A stretch of 64,000 nucleotides of DNA from Cryptomeria japonica (Eukaryota; Streptophyta; Pinopsida; Cupressales; Cupressaceae): the NCBI RefSeq assembly GCF_030272615.1, contig NC_081407.1, forward strand, positions 147,623,744 to 147,687,743, in the 5' to 3' direction. The notes below the pieces were generated by a model. It was not told the origin of the DNA and did not search any database. It saw nothing but the letters and a program-made list of their open reading frames with translations. The position numbers and the translations under genes are program-made. The number at the start of each line of letters is the position of its first letter. Positions within the stretch are counted from its first letter, which is position 1. Positions 30,749-44,240 of the stretch are shown piece after piece.

Positions 30749-33520
30749 GTCTTCCTATGAATTCATGGGGGTTGGAATCTTTGGTGAATGAATTTCTGGG
30801 ATTAATTTTAAGATTGCTGGTGGTTGGATTTAAATTGGATTAAAGGCTTGGTATAGTTTTTCCTGTAGGTTAATTTGCTAGTTGCTTGATTGTGTGGTAC
30901 TTTCCGAAAATTTGCTAGTTGCTTGATTGTGTGGTACTTTCCGGATTAATTTTTGTACCAGAGGCTTTATTTGAGGGCTGTTATATTTTCCAGATTTGGC
31001 TTTTATCGATTTCGATGTATTTGGATAGTCTTATGTATATTTTCTCCTCTGCACCATTGTGGACATTATAGACCCTCTTCCATGTGAATAGGCCATGGAT
31101 GATTGAGGTGAATACATATGCTATTTTGGACTAGCAAGTGAGTAGGCCTTGTTGTGATGTTATCTTCTATTTGATGGTAGCATTTGATGGCTTGATATGC
31201 CTTTGTTTATTGCTAGCCAAGAGGCACATTTTGTTATATTGATGTTGTTGTAGCCTTGCATATGTTGTGAGAGTATGTGTGGAATTTATTGGCTGGATTG
31301 AGTATTCTTTTAATGTATTAATGTTGGTAGAGCCTCTTGTGATGTGTTGTTGGGCCATGTTAGGAGGAGTGGGCTTCCTTGTGATGACCGAGGCCATGAG
31401 AGATAGACTGGCATGAGGTTCCTTGTAAGCATGCATGAAGTCTAGACCACCAGGGCACATTGAAGTTTTGCATGATTCGTAAGCAAGTGATAACATTGAT
31501 AATAAATTAATTGGGATGGGAAAATTATAACTCACTTAAACAAGATAATGAATAGTTTTGAGCCTCATGACTTATGTCCTAGGGAGGATGTTTTAGGATA
31601 AGTATGAGAAGGCCATGAAGACGATAAGCTAATCTCCCTTGGTCTCTCATAGGTTGAGATGGCTCCACATGTCCATCAGGCTAGTGCCTTGTGTTATTAT
31701 GTTATGAGGCTGGCAAGCGATGACACTCCACTCCTACATGTGCTCCCCCTTTATGATTTATGATTATGCTTATTGGATGCATTTATGTCCTGATGAGTTT
31801 TATCCTCTGGGAGTTTATTCTTGTGGTTCTATGTGAGTTCTTGCTTGAGAGTCCTTGTTGGTTAGTCTCTTTGATTTTGAGTGTCAGCCTAGATGTAGAG
31901 TGTGTGTTGGGACCTTGTGTCATCTCCTAGCACGGGGGGTGGTTCCTTTGGTTCCACATGGTCGAATGGTTGGTGCTTTTAAACCATTGGGATGTTCCTG
32001 TCTTTGGATTCTTCTTGTTTGGATGAGGATGCTTCTTTAGATTGTTCATGGATAATAATTGTAGAAAGAATGTAAATGATGATGTGATTTATGTAATGAA
32101 ATTCTTATGTAACGGTTGTAAAAGAAGCCATGGTTATGAGAAATGATTATGTTGTTCTAGTTATAGTAATAGCTTTTGGTTATGGTATGTGATTATAATG
32201 ATGAACCTTGAGTTGTATTGTAACATATTTTTATTAAATGAAATGGATGCATGAGATGTGGATAAGTATTGTTGTTTAAAACTAAATGATGTATTTTGTA
32301 TTCTTGATGAGCCATGTTAAAAGTAAATCGGGTAAATATTATGATAATGGTATTAGATTTGAAATGATGTCTTTAACTAATTATTTAAGTAGAAGAAATG
32401 TTATGTCTTGATAGGATGTGTGAGTTTGAGTAATGTTGGAAGATGTCTTAGGACATGTTTATGAGTTGTGATTAAATAATTTAAAATTATAGTATCATAC
32501 TTCGTAGACAGTGACCTAATGATTGAATTGAAATCTTATAATGATTGGGGTGTGATTGAAGGTTCCTTATGAAATATTTTATGGATCTTCTTAGTGAATG
32601 AATTGCTAATATTAATAATGGAAATTACTAGTAAGTCTATGGGTAGATGGTAAAATGAATGCTTGTCTTTTAGAAAAGAATTATAATGTATCATGTGTTA
32701 TGGTTTAAGGTTATATCTCCATTTGGTGGATGCTATTAGTGGTTACGGAATTAGGATATTGTATCATAGTTTGTGTTGAGATGAATTTGTGTAGTTACCT
32801 GATTTGTAATAAGATGATTGTTGGTTAATTGATATAGTGTAAGAGATTTTATGAGTATTAAACGAGCTATGGGTTAAATGTTTAAGGAGACTTTGTGAGT
32901 ATTGCATTATGTGCTTTTAGAATCATGATGAAGTAATAAGTATGCTAGGAGCATTGAATTATAAATGACTATGTAGAAGTTAATTGTAAAAGGAAATCAT
33001 GTTACTGCAATGTAAGGGATTACTCTTGGTATGTGTATGGCAATGTTCATAGTAAAAGGTTGGTTAATGGTAATAGGAACATTTGGACTTGGTTTATAAA
33101 ATGAATCTAAGTGTAAAAGGAAATAGTGGCTCATTGAAAGATAGAATCTCATATTAAATGAAAGATTAAGAAGGTTGCATATCATGAGTGTTAGGTATTC
33201 CTATGTTGCACCTATGTGTGTATAATGATTAAGATTATGAGGTATTGAAGTAGAAGAAACTAAATGCTTATTTCTTATGTAGGTAGATTAAGTAATGTTG
33301 TTGAGATAACCTAGGGAGGCAGTAGTAATGATTTATTGTATTCCGCTTGCGTAATTGTTTGAATAGCTTGAGTGATTTACTCTATGTTCATAATACTTAA
33401 ATGTTGTTGTGTGCTAGTTGCATTGCTTATGAGATGTTATGTGTTATATTGTTAAAAAAAAAATGAAATTAGCATGTTTTTAGCTATATTTCTCTGGGGT
33501 ATTTTGGCAGGCATTACATT

Positions 33521-33534
33521 TGGTATTAGAGCCC
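33521..33534 (+). promoter_or_regulatory. Primer-binding site of the LARD
   Basis: TGGTATTAGAGCCC differs at one base from the TGGTATCAGAGCC form used with initiator methionine tRNA. It lies two bases after the left LTR. Confidence 0.8.
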
Positions 33535-36500
33535 AGGTTGCAACACTGGGATCTCTGGTTAAGGATATTTCTATTAGTCTTGTGAATGTGCCTTGATGTT
33601 TCTTGAATTAAGTTACTCTTTGAGATTTGTGTTAGAAGAAGTGTTATTGGAATTTTTGGAATCTTAGATATCTATGCCTTGTGTTTCTCTCTAATTCCTT
33701 TTTAGGAATTATATCTTAAAGTAAAGTGTGTATTTATTCCATATGTATGTCTCCAGAATAAGAGAAGTGTCTATATGTTCTCACTTTCTCTATAAATTTC
33801 TAGTGCTTACTTGGATGATTAGGGTTGTTTTCCTTATACATAATTAATTTTGTGGTAGATTGAGAAAAGAATATGTGTTCCTCTTAACTAATGTGATTAT
33901 CATAAATTAGTCTGTTATGTTGATCTTCCTATGAATAGAAGCATGAAGTTTTTGTATTATACATTTAGGAATAATTTAGTATAGATAATGATGTGAAAAT
34001 CGAAGGAATTGTATGTGGTGCCTAATAGAAGTAGTTGGAATGCTTTTTTTTCCTTATTTAATATCTTATGTGAAATGTAAGGAGGTTAGTTGGTAATATA
34101 ATGATTTCCCTATAGAACTATTGGTTGTTTTGGTATATGTGTGATTTTGTATGTAATAAAAGATTGTTTGAGGAAATCATAGCTATCAAAGGATTTGGGA
34201 TTGCTAGTTGCACATGTATTGGTAGGAGATTTTAAGGAATTTCAAATTGCATACCTTTAAAAGTGGTAGTTGCATTTGGCATGACTAGGAAATTCAAATT
34301 GAGTCTGCATAAATTTGTGTGTATTGATTTGTGTGGCAGTATCCCTCCCTTCCTCTTCTCTCTTTGGGGTAAAGGATTCAAATACTTGGGGGTTATTGAT
34401 ATTAAGTAGAAGGATTGGATAATGATTTATTAATATGACTTGTAAACGTTAAAGGGAAGATTAGATGAAGTTAATTTGCATTGGAGACTGAAATTTAGGT
34501 ATTGCATTTATGATCCTTATTCTTTAAAGGAAGAATTGATTAAATAGAATATCCCATCATTTAATTAGGAAATGTATTATGAAACTAAAAGGAGATAAAT
34601 ATGTGTATTGAAGCAAGGATTGGTGCATTGCATATGTAGAAATCAAAATGATATCATTGTGTCTTTATTTGGTTTGACAAGATAAAAGTTTTAGCTTTGT
34701 GTAGGAATTGTGTGGCATTGAATAAATATTTCTCTTAACTAGATGGATAAATTAAGAAAGGTTACTATATCATTGCCTTATTTGAATTTTAAGAAGAGCT
34801 TCCTTAGAGAATTCTAATGAGATAAAATAATAATTAGTTATATGAAATTGTGTTGGGATTCTAAATGCCAATATTTCTTGAAATGTTGAAAATACATAGT
34901 CTATGAATGCTAGTAATCAAGTAATAATAGGAAGTGATTTTAAATAGAATGATGTGTGTGTTCTTGTAATTTAAGTGGTATTAGTTGAAAAGAAAACTAA
35001 GTTTTGGAAGTAGGACTGAGAGATTCTTAACATAGATAACCAGAAGTATGTCAGAAGATTATTACTGGTAAGAGTAGAAATTGATATTAAACTTTGGATT
35101 TTGTAATGAGACCTATTTTGCTTGTTTAAATATACGATTGAATAAATTTATTAAAGACCTTATGAAGGAATTTCTAATCTTATATAGGTTATTAGTTGTG
35201 TATTAATGGAAATAATGCATGTTGTAGTTTACTATCAAGTGAGTAATTGAATATCTAACCTTTGTTTCTGTTATAACTTGGTGAGTATAATCCTGGTAGA
35301 GATAATATATCTTGATCATTAGTCATGGTATGAGTATATTCCTTGTGCATGTGTGAGTGCATAGTTTCTTTATCTCTTCCTACCTATGTCAACTTTCATA
35401 AAGGATAATTGCCTATATTTTTGAAAATTTGAATTGCTTTAAAAAAATAATGAAAGTAATACAGACATATGGATAAAATAGAAGTCTTAAATATGGTGTG
35501 CACTCTCTAACACATTCAAGGCATTTCACCCTTGGATGTTGTGTAGCGATTACTCCCTTTAGTGTGACTAATGTTGGTCACCTCGTGATGTGAGTTGGAT
35601 GAATCGTTTATTTTGCCTTGAGTTAATTTATGATTTATGTGATGTGTCATTAGGATTAATGTGTATTTTTTAGATTTCTTTACTTTTGGATGACCACTGA
35701 TTTCTTCTTTCTTTTATTTTTCTCTTGTGGTGGCACTTGTCACTTAAATTTCTTGATTGATTTCGCTGGCAACTTTTCTTCTCTTTTAATTTAATAAATT
35801 GATTTGAGGATATTTCCTTTGACCTCCTCTTTTGTTTCCTATGGTGGTCATTTTAAGTGTCAATGTATTGTGGGCCCAAATCTTGAGCCAGTGTTGTCTC
35901 TATCATGTTCATTCTGGACCGCTGATAGTGTGTGTGAGGGAGGACATCGCGGAAAAGTGCACTAGACTAAGAAAACAATTAGATAATGTTGTTATTAGCC
36001 GAGTAAATGAAGTGTTAATAAGATGAATTTTATTGGTAAGTTTCTAAAAGTTTATATTAGATAGAAGTGCCTTGGAATTGTGAAGTTGAAATTTATGGAA
36101 TAGTTAAATAAAAAGCAGTTGTTGATTTCTTGCCTTCAAATCTTTGTGTACACATATTGGATTAAGGATGCCCTTTGAATGATTTGATTGGATAAGGATT
36201 GCATCTAATGTTTGTATAAAGTGTAGCGCAGTGTAAGCATGGTGGAAATTAGGACATTTGAATGTCATGAAATTTGTTGTTTAAAATAAATAGGTTATAT
36301 ATGCTTGATTATCATGTGATGTCTAGAACATATTTAATTTGAGGAAGCTTAGTTCTAAGAAAATTTCACTCATTTAGGCTTATGACATGATTTGTTCAAT
36401 AATATAATAGGTGCATATGTGTAAGATATTATGTAAATGTATATATATATATCTCTCTATTGCATGCGACTAGATCTTGAGGGAGTATTATTATGAATAC

Positions 36501-36833
36501 TAGTGCGAAATGTAGTGATTTCTTCTTATTGATGCTTGAATCAATTATTGAAAGTATAGTTTTGTATTTGCAAGCATGGTTAAAATGAAGTTCCATTGTA
36601 AATATTTTAACAATTTAGTGTACATATCATAATTAATAGCAGTTGGTGCTTCATTTACCTCTTGTGTAAAAAGTTTATTTTGAATAATTGGAGCATAAGG
36701 AGGAAATTTAGTTGTCATTATCTTTCTTGGAGTTAGAAAATATTATAATATGTTTGTGTTAAAAAAAAGTTTTTGATTTATGTGTGCTAGTTGTCACCCT
36801 AAATCTTACGACTTCCAGGAGTAAGTCAAGTCT

Positions 36834-36846
36834 AAGGGGGGGAGGA
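36834..36846 (+). promoter_or_regulatory. Polypurine tract of the LARD
   Basis: AAGGGGGGGAGGA directly before the right LTR start TGTAAGG. Confidence 0.8.
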
Positions 36847-37268
36847 TGTAAGGTCCACCCCTAACTTGACTTGTTTGACTAGAGTTGACCTTTAATTCAT
36901 GCGTGATAGACACTATTGGGAATAGGCTATTTCAGATGCTTTGTAGGATGTTGATACTATCATTAATGATCGTGTGATTTATTAGACACTATATGCTTAT
37001 TATGTGATTGACTATCAAAAGATTATATTGATCATGTGATTTGATGAGCATAATTGTTGATGGATTTTACATGCCTTACTATAATCGTGAAGTATACTAA
37101 TCATGCACTTGATGATGTTTTTATGTACTAACCATATTTAATAATTATCTATGATGAGTTGATCTTATTGTGTATTTGATTGTTGTATGTCTGTCTTCGA
37201 GATAGAGACAATTCCACATCACTCATTGCGAGCGGGATGTGTCGTTGCAATTCTCTAACCCTTGTCTG

Positions 37269-37299
<31 letters not shown>

Positions 37300-40200
37300 G
37301 CATATGTCGTATCGTTGCTTTGTGGATGTAGGATTTGTAGGTACCAGACATCGACTCCACCTGGCTCCACAGGTCTGAGCGTGTCTTTAAATCCTAATGG
37401 TATGTGGTTTGGAATTGGCACAATTTTCCCTCACATACTCTAGGTCTAAGTTGTTCACTGTGAGTTGTCAGTGTCTTGGCGCAAGTCATCATGATAGTTA
37501 GTAAGTTGGGTTTCTTTTGTATTGTGAGTATGTTAGTATTGGCTGATTATTCCTTTTATGTTGAGATTGACAATTTGATTATTGATGGAAGATTAAATAA
37601 TTAATGATGTTTATTTTAATTATTTTGATTAATAGCGATTTGATTATTTGGTTATCTAATGTTTAATTTAATTTATTGGATTCTTGCCTTTTTGGTTATT
37701 TGATTATTTGATATTTAAATGTTTATTTATTTTAATGATGATTTAATATTTATTTAATTTTTATTGTTTAGCTTATGATGTGTTTTATATTTATTTGTAA
37801 TTTGACCTTTATTGGTATTTATTTAATTGCCTATGGTTTAATATCTATTTGGCTTTTAATGTTTATTTGGTTCATTAATTCATTTATGAGCCTTTGGTTT
37901 ATTTAATTTAATTTCCCCATTTAATTTATTTAATTGTGGCTCATGTTTTATTTATTAGTTTGACTTTTATATTAAGTGGGTTGTATAAATAATAAAATGA
38001 TAAAACATTCCCACCAAATTGTAAAAAAGCATGATTTATATTTACCTTACCTACCCTCTTCTCTTATTGGTTGAATTTAAAAAGGGAGGTAAAATTATAT
38101 TATATGGTGGGGATGGTAAAATATATTATAGATTGGAATATTTTGATTGGCTGAGATTGAGGCTAGGGTTTTTGGTTAATGTTTGTCTTTTTATTTTCTT
38201 TTCTGTGAATTTTTTCGTGGGTTGATTCTTCTTGGAAAATTTTCTCTAGCAAGTTTTCTTCTTGGTTTTGGTTTTCTTCTCTCTTGGATTTTGGCTGGAG
38301 CTTGGATTTGATTTGGTTTGGCTTGTGGGATCTCTTCTTTGGCTTCTTCCATAACATGGGTTGCAGGTTGGAAATGTATTCTACTTTTTTATATTTTATT
38401 TTACAATTTTCCTATATGCTCCGTGTCTGCAGATTGAATGTGTGAGCTTGGGGAAATGAATCTAAAATTTGTATAGTGAGAAAGGAAATATATGAAGACA
38501 TAAATTTGTTGTAAGGTTTTATTCTATAGTTTGTGAAAAATATTTGTATTTGTTGGTTTGTCTTTCTGAGTCTATGTCGTGCATGGAGTTATGATTTAAT
38601 ATTTGCCTTCAAGTGTGTATTATTTATTTAATGTTGAAGTGAATTTTATTTATTGGGTAATATTATTTTACCCATTAAGTAATTTAAAAAGAGGTAATTT
38701 GTATTCTTTTATTTATAAGTTATTTTCACCCCAGGTCAATGGTTTAATTTTGTTTTATCTACCCTTGGATTTGATTGGCTGGAAGTTTATGGTAGGTAGA
38801 AAATATATTTTATTTTCTTGAACTTTGGGAAGGTAGGCATGGAATATAATGGTTTTGGAGGATGGTTTTGCTTGGTTTTGTTTTATTTTTTTATTTTTAT
38901 TTTATTTTTATAAATAGGCCTTCCTCTGAATTCATGGGGGTTGGAATCTTTGGTGAATGAATTTCTGGGATTAATTTTAAGATTGTTGGTGGTTGGACTT
39001 AAATTAGATTAAAGGCTTGGTATAGTTTTTCCTGTAGGTTAATTTGCTAGTTGCTTGATTGTGTGGTAGTTTTCAGATTAATTTTTGTACCAGAGGCTTT
39101 ATTTGAGGGCTGTTATATTTTCTAGATTTGGCTTTTATCGGTTTCGATGTATTTGGATGGTCTTATGTATATTTTCTCCTCTGCACCATTATGGACATTA
39201 TAGACCCTCTTCCATGTGAAGGCCATGGATGATTGAGGTGAATATATATGCTATTTTGGACTACCAAGTGAGTAGGCCTTGTTGTGATGTTATCTTCTAT
39301 TTGATGGCAGCATTTGATGGCTTGATATGCCTTTTCTTATTGCTAGCCAAGAGGCTCATTTTGTTATATTGATGTTGTTGTAGCCTTGCATATGTTGTGA
39401 GAGTATGTGTGGAAGTTATTGGCTGCATTGAGTATTATTTTAATGTATTTATGTTGGTAGAGCCTCTTGTGATGTGTTGTTGGGCCATGTTGGGAGGAGT
39501 GGGCTCCTTGTGATGACTGGGGTCATGAGAGATAGACTAGCATGAGGTTCCTTGTAAGGATGCATGAAGTCTAGACCACCAGGGCACATTGAAGTTTTGC
39601 ATGATTTGTAAGCAAGTGATAACATTGATAATAAATTAATTGGGATGGGAAAATTATAACTCACTTAAACAAGATAATGAATAGTTTTGAGCCTCATGAC
39701 TTATGTCCTAGGGAGGATGTTTTAGGATAAGTATGAGAAGGTTGTCAAGACGGTAAGCTAATCTCCCTTGGTCTCTCATAGGTTGAGATGGCTCCACATG
39801 TCCATCAGGCTAGTGCCTTGTGTTATTATGTTATGAGGCTGACAAGCGATGACACTCCACTCCTACATGTGCTCCCCCTTTATGATTTATGATTATGCTT
39901 ATTGGAGGCATTTATGTCCTGATGAGTTTTACGCCTCTGGTAGTTTACTCTTGTGGCTCTGTGTGAGTTCTTGCTTGAGAGTCCTTGTTGGTTAGTCTCT
40001 TTGGTTTTGAGTGTCATCCTAGATGTAGAGTGTGTGTTGGGACCTTGTGTCATCTCCTAGCACGGGGGGTGGTTCCTTTGGTTCCACATGGTCGGGTGGT
40101 TGGTGCTTTTAAACCATTGGGATGTTCCTATCTTTGGATTCTTCTTGCGTGGATGAGGATGCTTCTTTAGATTGTTCATGGATAATAATTGTAGCAAGAA

Positions 40201-41647
40201 TGTAAATGATGATGCGATTTATGTAATGAAATTCTTATGTAACGGTTGTAAAAGAAGCCATGGTTATGAGAAATGATTATGTTGTTCTAGTTATAGTAAT
40301 AGCTTTTGGTTATGGTATGTGATTATAATGATGAACCTTGAGTTGTATTGTAACATATTTATATTAAATGAAATGGGTGCATGAGATGTGGATAAGTATT
40401 GTTGTTTAAAATGAAATGATGTATTTTGTATTCTTGATGAGCCATGTTAAAAGTAAATCGGGTAAATATTATGATAATGGTATTAGATTTGAAATGATGT
40501 CTTTAACTAATTATTTAAGTAGAAGAAATGTTATGTCTTGATAGGATGTGTGAGTTTGAGTAATGTTGGAAGATGTCTTAGGACATGTTTATGAGTTGTG
40601 ATTAAATAATTTAAAATTATAGTATCATACTTCATAGACAGTGACCTAATGATTGAATTGAAATCTTATAATGATTGGGGTGTGATTGAAGGTTCCTTAT
40701 GAAATATTTTATCGATCTTCTTAGTGAATGAATTGCTAATATTAATAATGGAAATTACTAGTAAGTCTATGGGTAGATGGTAAAATGAATGCTTGTCTTT
40801 TAGAAAAGAATTATAATGTATCATGTGTTATGGTTTAAGGTTATATCTCCATTTGGTGGATGCTATTAGTGGTTACGGAATTGGGATATTGTATCATAGT
40901 TTGTGTTGAGATGAATTTGTGTAGTTACCTGATTTGTAATAAGATGATTGTTGGTTAATTGATATAGTGTAAGAGATTTTATGAGTATTAAACGAGCTAT
41001 GGGTTAAATGTTTAAGTAGACTTTGTGAGTATTTCATTATTTGCTTTTAGAATCATGATGAAGTAATAAGTATGCTAGGAGCATAGAATTATAAATGACT
41101 ATGTAGAAGTTAATTGTAAATGGAAATCGTGTTAATGCAATGTAAGGGATTACTCTTGGTATGTGTATGGCAATGTTCATAGTAAAAGGCTGGTTAATGG
41201 TAATAGGAACATTTGGACTTGGTGTATAAAATGAATCTAAGTGGAAAAGGAAATAGTGGCGCATTGAAAGATAGAATCTCATATTAAATGAAAGATTAAG
41301 AAGGTTGCATATCATGAGTGTTAGGTATTTCTATGTTGCACCTATGTGTGTATAATGATTAAGATTATGAGGTATTGAACTAGAAGAAACTAAATGCTTA
41401 TTTCTTATGTTGGTAGATTAAGTAATGTTGTTGAGATACCCTAGGGAGGTAGTAGTAATGATTTATTGTATTCCACTTGCATAATTGTTTGAATAGCTTG
41501 AGTGATTTACTCTATGTTCATAATACTTAAATGTTGTTGTGTGCTAGTTTCATTGCTTATGAGATGTTATGTGTTATATTGTAAAAAATAAATTAAACTA
41601 GCATGTTTTTAGCTATATTTCTCTGGGGTATTTTGGTGGGCATTACA
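36847..41647 (+). repeat. Right LTR of the LARD
   Basis: It pairs along its whole length with 28648-33518. It ends GCATTACA at 41647, followed by the duplication CTTAG. The TATA box is at 38909-38917. Confidence 0.93.
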
Positions 41648-42899
41648 CTTAGTCCTTGCGTGCAAAACAAGATTTTTAGAAATGTTTATTGCACTTGTAT
41701 TATCACACAAAATCTTTATTGGTTATGAGATTTCCATCTTCAAACCTTCCAAAATGTGACTCATCCACATAGCTTGTGTGCAATTCATATAAGCTGCTAC
41801 ATACTTAGCTTCAATAGTAGATTGTGAAGTACAACTTTTCTTTTTACTACTCCATGAAATTAGCCTTCCTCCTAGAAAGAATGCTCCACTGGTAGTACTT
41901 TTTTGGTCATCAATATTTCCTACCCAATCAGCATTTGTGTATGCTTTCAAATCAAAATTTCTACCATATGGATACCATAACCCATAGTCAACAGTACCTT
42001 TCAGATATCTAAAAATTCTCTTGGTTGCCATCAGATGTGCCTCCTTTAGATTCTTCTGAAATCTAGCAACAATACCAATTGCATGGACAATATCTGGTTG
42101 ACTGTGAACAGCATAGTGTAATTTGCCAATCATTGACCTATATTCCTTTTCATCTACAGACTTAGATGCATCTTCCTTGGACAATTTACAACCTGCAACC
42201 ATTGGGGTTCCAACTGGTTTATAGTCACTCATACTGAAATTCTTCAAAAACTCTTTCACATACTTGGATTGAGTAATGAAAATACCATTCTTCATCTATT
42301 GTATCGGTAAGCCTATAAAAAAAATTATTTCCCCTACTAATGATATCTCAAATTCATTCTTCATTTCATCCACAAAATAATTACTCATGTCATCAGTACC
42401 TCCAAATATAATGTCATCAACAAATACTTCACTAACCCAATATTTCATCTCCTTCAGACTTGAGATAAATTTTGTTGTCATCACTGGTTATAGAAAATCC
42501 TATCTTCATGGGATGAGTATGAAGTCATTCATACCATGCTCTAGATTGCTGCTTTAATCTATACAAAGCTTTATGCAATTTTCATACCATGTCTTCCTTA
42601 TCTATCAATGCATAACCATTAGGTTGCTCTATATAAACCTCTTCTTCCAGTATCCCATTCAAGAATGCAGACTTAACATCCATCTAGTATACCTTGAACT
42701 TCTTATGAGCTAAAAATACAAGTAATGTTCTGACACCTTCTTGTCTTGCTACTGGTGCAAAATTTTCTCCATAATCTTCTCCTTCTTCTTGCGCATAACC
42801 TTTGCATACTAATCTTGCCTTGTTGCAAACTAAAACACCATCTTCATTTAACTTGTTTCTAAACACCCATTTAATAACTATAACATTCTTGTTTACCAG
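41648..42899 (-). pseudogene. X reverse transcriptase and RNase H (N-terminal piece)
   Basis: The minus-strand RT begins with [12 protein letters not shown] and F-A-P-V-A-R-Q-E-G-V (42684-42866). The active-site strand F-V-D-D-I-I-F-G-G is intact at about 42400-42425. RNase H includes L-K-A-Y-T-N-A-D-W-V-G (about 41930) and S-T-I-E-A-K-Y-V-A-A (about 41800). Stops occur near 42684, 42296 and 41720, and a frame break near 42490. The gene stops at 41648, where the LARD is inserted, and resumes at 28647. Confidence 0.9.
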
Positions 42900-44240
42900 T
42901 CAGGGTACCAGGGTCCAAGTGTTGTTCTTCTTCTCAATTTGATCCAACTCCTCCTCCATAGCTTTCACCCAATGATCATCACCAAATGTCTCCTTAGCAC
43001 TTCTAGGTTCAAAGGTGGAGATCATGCAAGAGTTCTCTCTTATTCTCCTTCTAGTTAGTACACCGACATCCTTATCTCCAATTATCAGTTTAGGATTGTG
43101 ATTCAATCTCACATACCTAGGAATAACATGATCATTCTCTTCAGGTTCAACTTCTTCATTATCATCTTCTTCTGAATTTATTTGTTCCGATTGAACAAGT
43201 ACATCAAGATTTTCTTTACCGGTTTCTGATTTAATAGTTTCAGGTTCCAAAAGAAAAATGCAAGGATCTTCATCCTTCTTCTTAGAACTGGTCCCATCTA
43301 AAACTTCAGGACATTCATCTACACGAACATCAACACTCTCAACAATTTTCTGTGTCTGGTTTTTGAAGCATTTATATGATCTACTCTTGGTGGAATAGCC
43401 AAGAAATATGCCTTCATCACTCTTAGCTTCAAACTTTCTTATGTAATCATCTCTTTTAATAAAATGTTTGCTTCCAAATATCTTAAAATAGCTAACATCA
43501 AGTGATATCCCATACCAATATTCATATGGGGTCTTGTCCTTACCTCTTTTTATCAGAACCTGGTTCATTGTGTAGATAGTTGTACTTACAGCTTCTTTCC
43601 AAAATGTTTTTTCTACACCTCCTTGTATCAACATAGTCCTAGAAGCTTCAACCATTGGTCGGTTGTTTCTCTCTTCTATACCATTTTGTTGTGGTGTCCT
43701 TGGTGTAGAAAGCTTCCGCTTGATACCATTATCATCACAATACTTAGTGAACTCCATAGAAGTGAATTCACCACCTTGATCTATTCTTAGACATTTAATC
43801 TTTTCACCACTCTCTTTCTCAGCTAAGGTTCTGAATGCCTTGAATTTACCAAAAGCTTCATTCTTATCCTTCAAGAATGTGACCCACATCATCCTTGAAC
43901 AGTCATCAGTGAAGATCATGAAATATCTGTCACCTTCAATGCTTCTTGTTCTCATTGGTCCACTTAGATCTGTATGAACCAAATCTAACAAGTGCTTTGC
44001 TGAGAAGGACTTGCTCTTGAAAGTTGAAGAAGTCATCTTTCTTAGTTGATATTCTTTACAAAGAGAATTAACCGATTTGTCTAGCTAAGGCAGACCTCTT
44101 ATTGTCTTAGACTTGCTTACTTTAACAATATTGTCAAAATTTATATGACAAAATATCCTATGCCAAAGCCAGCTATCACCTAATTTTGCAATCAAATAGT
44201 TGCTAACTTTAGGATTGAGATGAAATATATTACCTTTGGT
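42900..44240 (-). pseudogene. X integrase
   Basis: The GAG-pre-integrase/zinc finger region lies at about 44040-44240 (W-L-W-H-R-I-F-C-H-I-N-F-D-N), with a TAG near 44084. The core frame (42900-44036) shows L-V-H-T-D-L-S-G-P-M (first Asp), C-L-R-I-D-Q-G-G-E-F (second Asp) and P-Q-Q-N-G-I-E-E-R-N-N (Glu). All three catalytic acids are present. The C-terminal part has G-I-F-L-G-Y-S-T-K and a long acidic linker towards RT, ending at T-W-T-L-V-P before a TGA at 42897-42899. The 378-codon open stretch is the best preserved part of X. Confidence 0.9.

Larger units (their letters stand above)
28648..33518 (+). repeat. Left LTR of the LARD
   Basis: By eye it shows about three differences to the right LTR in the first 120 bases. 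It carries (AT)36 at 29075-29146, where the right LTR has (AT)13. A 34-bp word is present twice (30873-30906 and 30910-30943) but once in the right LTR. TATAAATAG at 30740-30748 is the promoter candidate. Short frames in the two LTRs recur only because the LTRs are copies. Confidence 0.93.
33519..36846 (+). other. LARD interior, non-coding
   Basis: It begins with two bases and then a methionine-tRNA-type primer-binding site (33521-33534, with T for C at one position). The rest is AT-rich with only short frames, none with a recognisable domain. It ends in the polypurine tract. Nothing else is visible in its 3.3 kb. Confidence 0.8.
28648..41647 (+). mobile_element. LARD-type non-autonomous LTR retrotransposon, 13,000 bp
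   Basis: The LTRs are 28648-33518 (4871 bp) and 36847-41647 (4801 bp). Both start TGTAAGGTCCACCCC and end GCATTACA. The interior of 3328 bp has a primer-binding site at its left (TGGTATTAGAGCCC at 33521) and a purine tract at its right (AAGGGGGGGAGGA, about 36834-36846). The target duplication CTTAG is exact. I find no Gag or pol motif in either strand of LTRs or interior, so it fits the large retrotransposon derivative (LARD) class. The LTR ends, PBS and PPT resemble those of Ty3/gypsy chromoviruses of the Tekay/Del kind, a possible helper lineage. Confidence 0.92.

Noticed and set aside
29878-41315. Pairs of similar short frames (29878/38031, 31167/39449, 31855/39985, 32997/41037)
   Set aside because: Each pair lies at equivalent positions in the two LARD LTRs. 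Similarity comes from LTR duplication, not from conserved genes.
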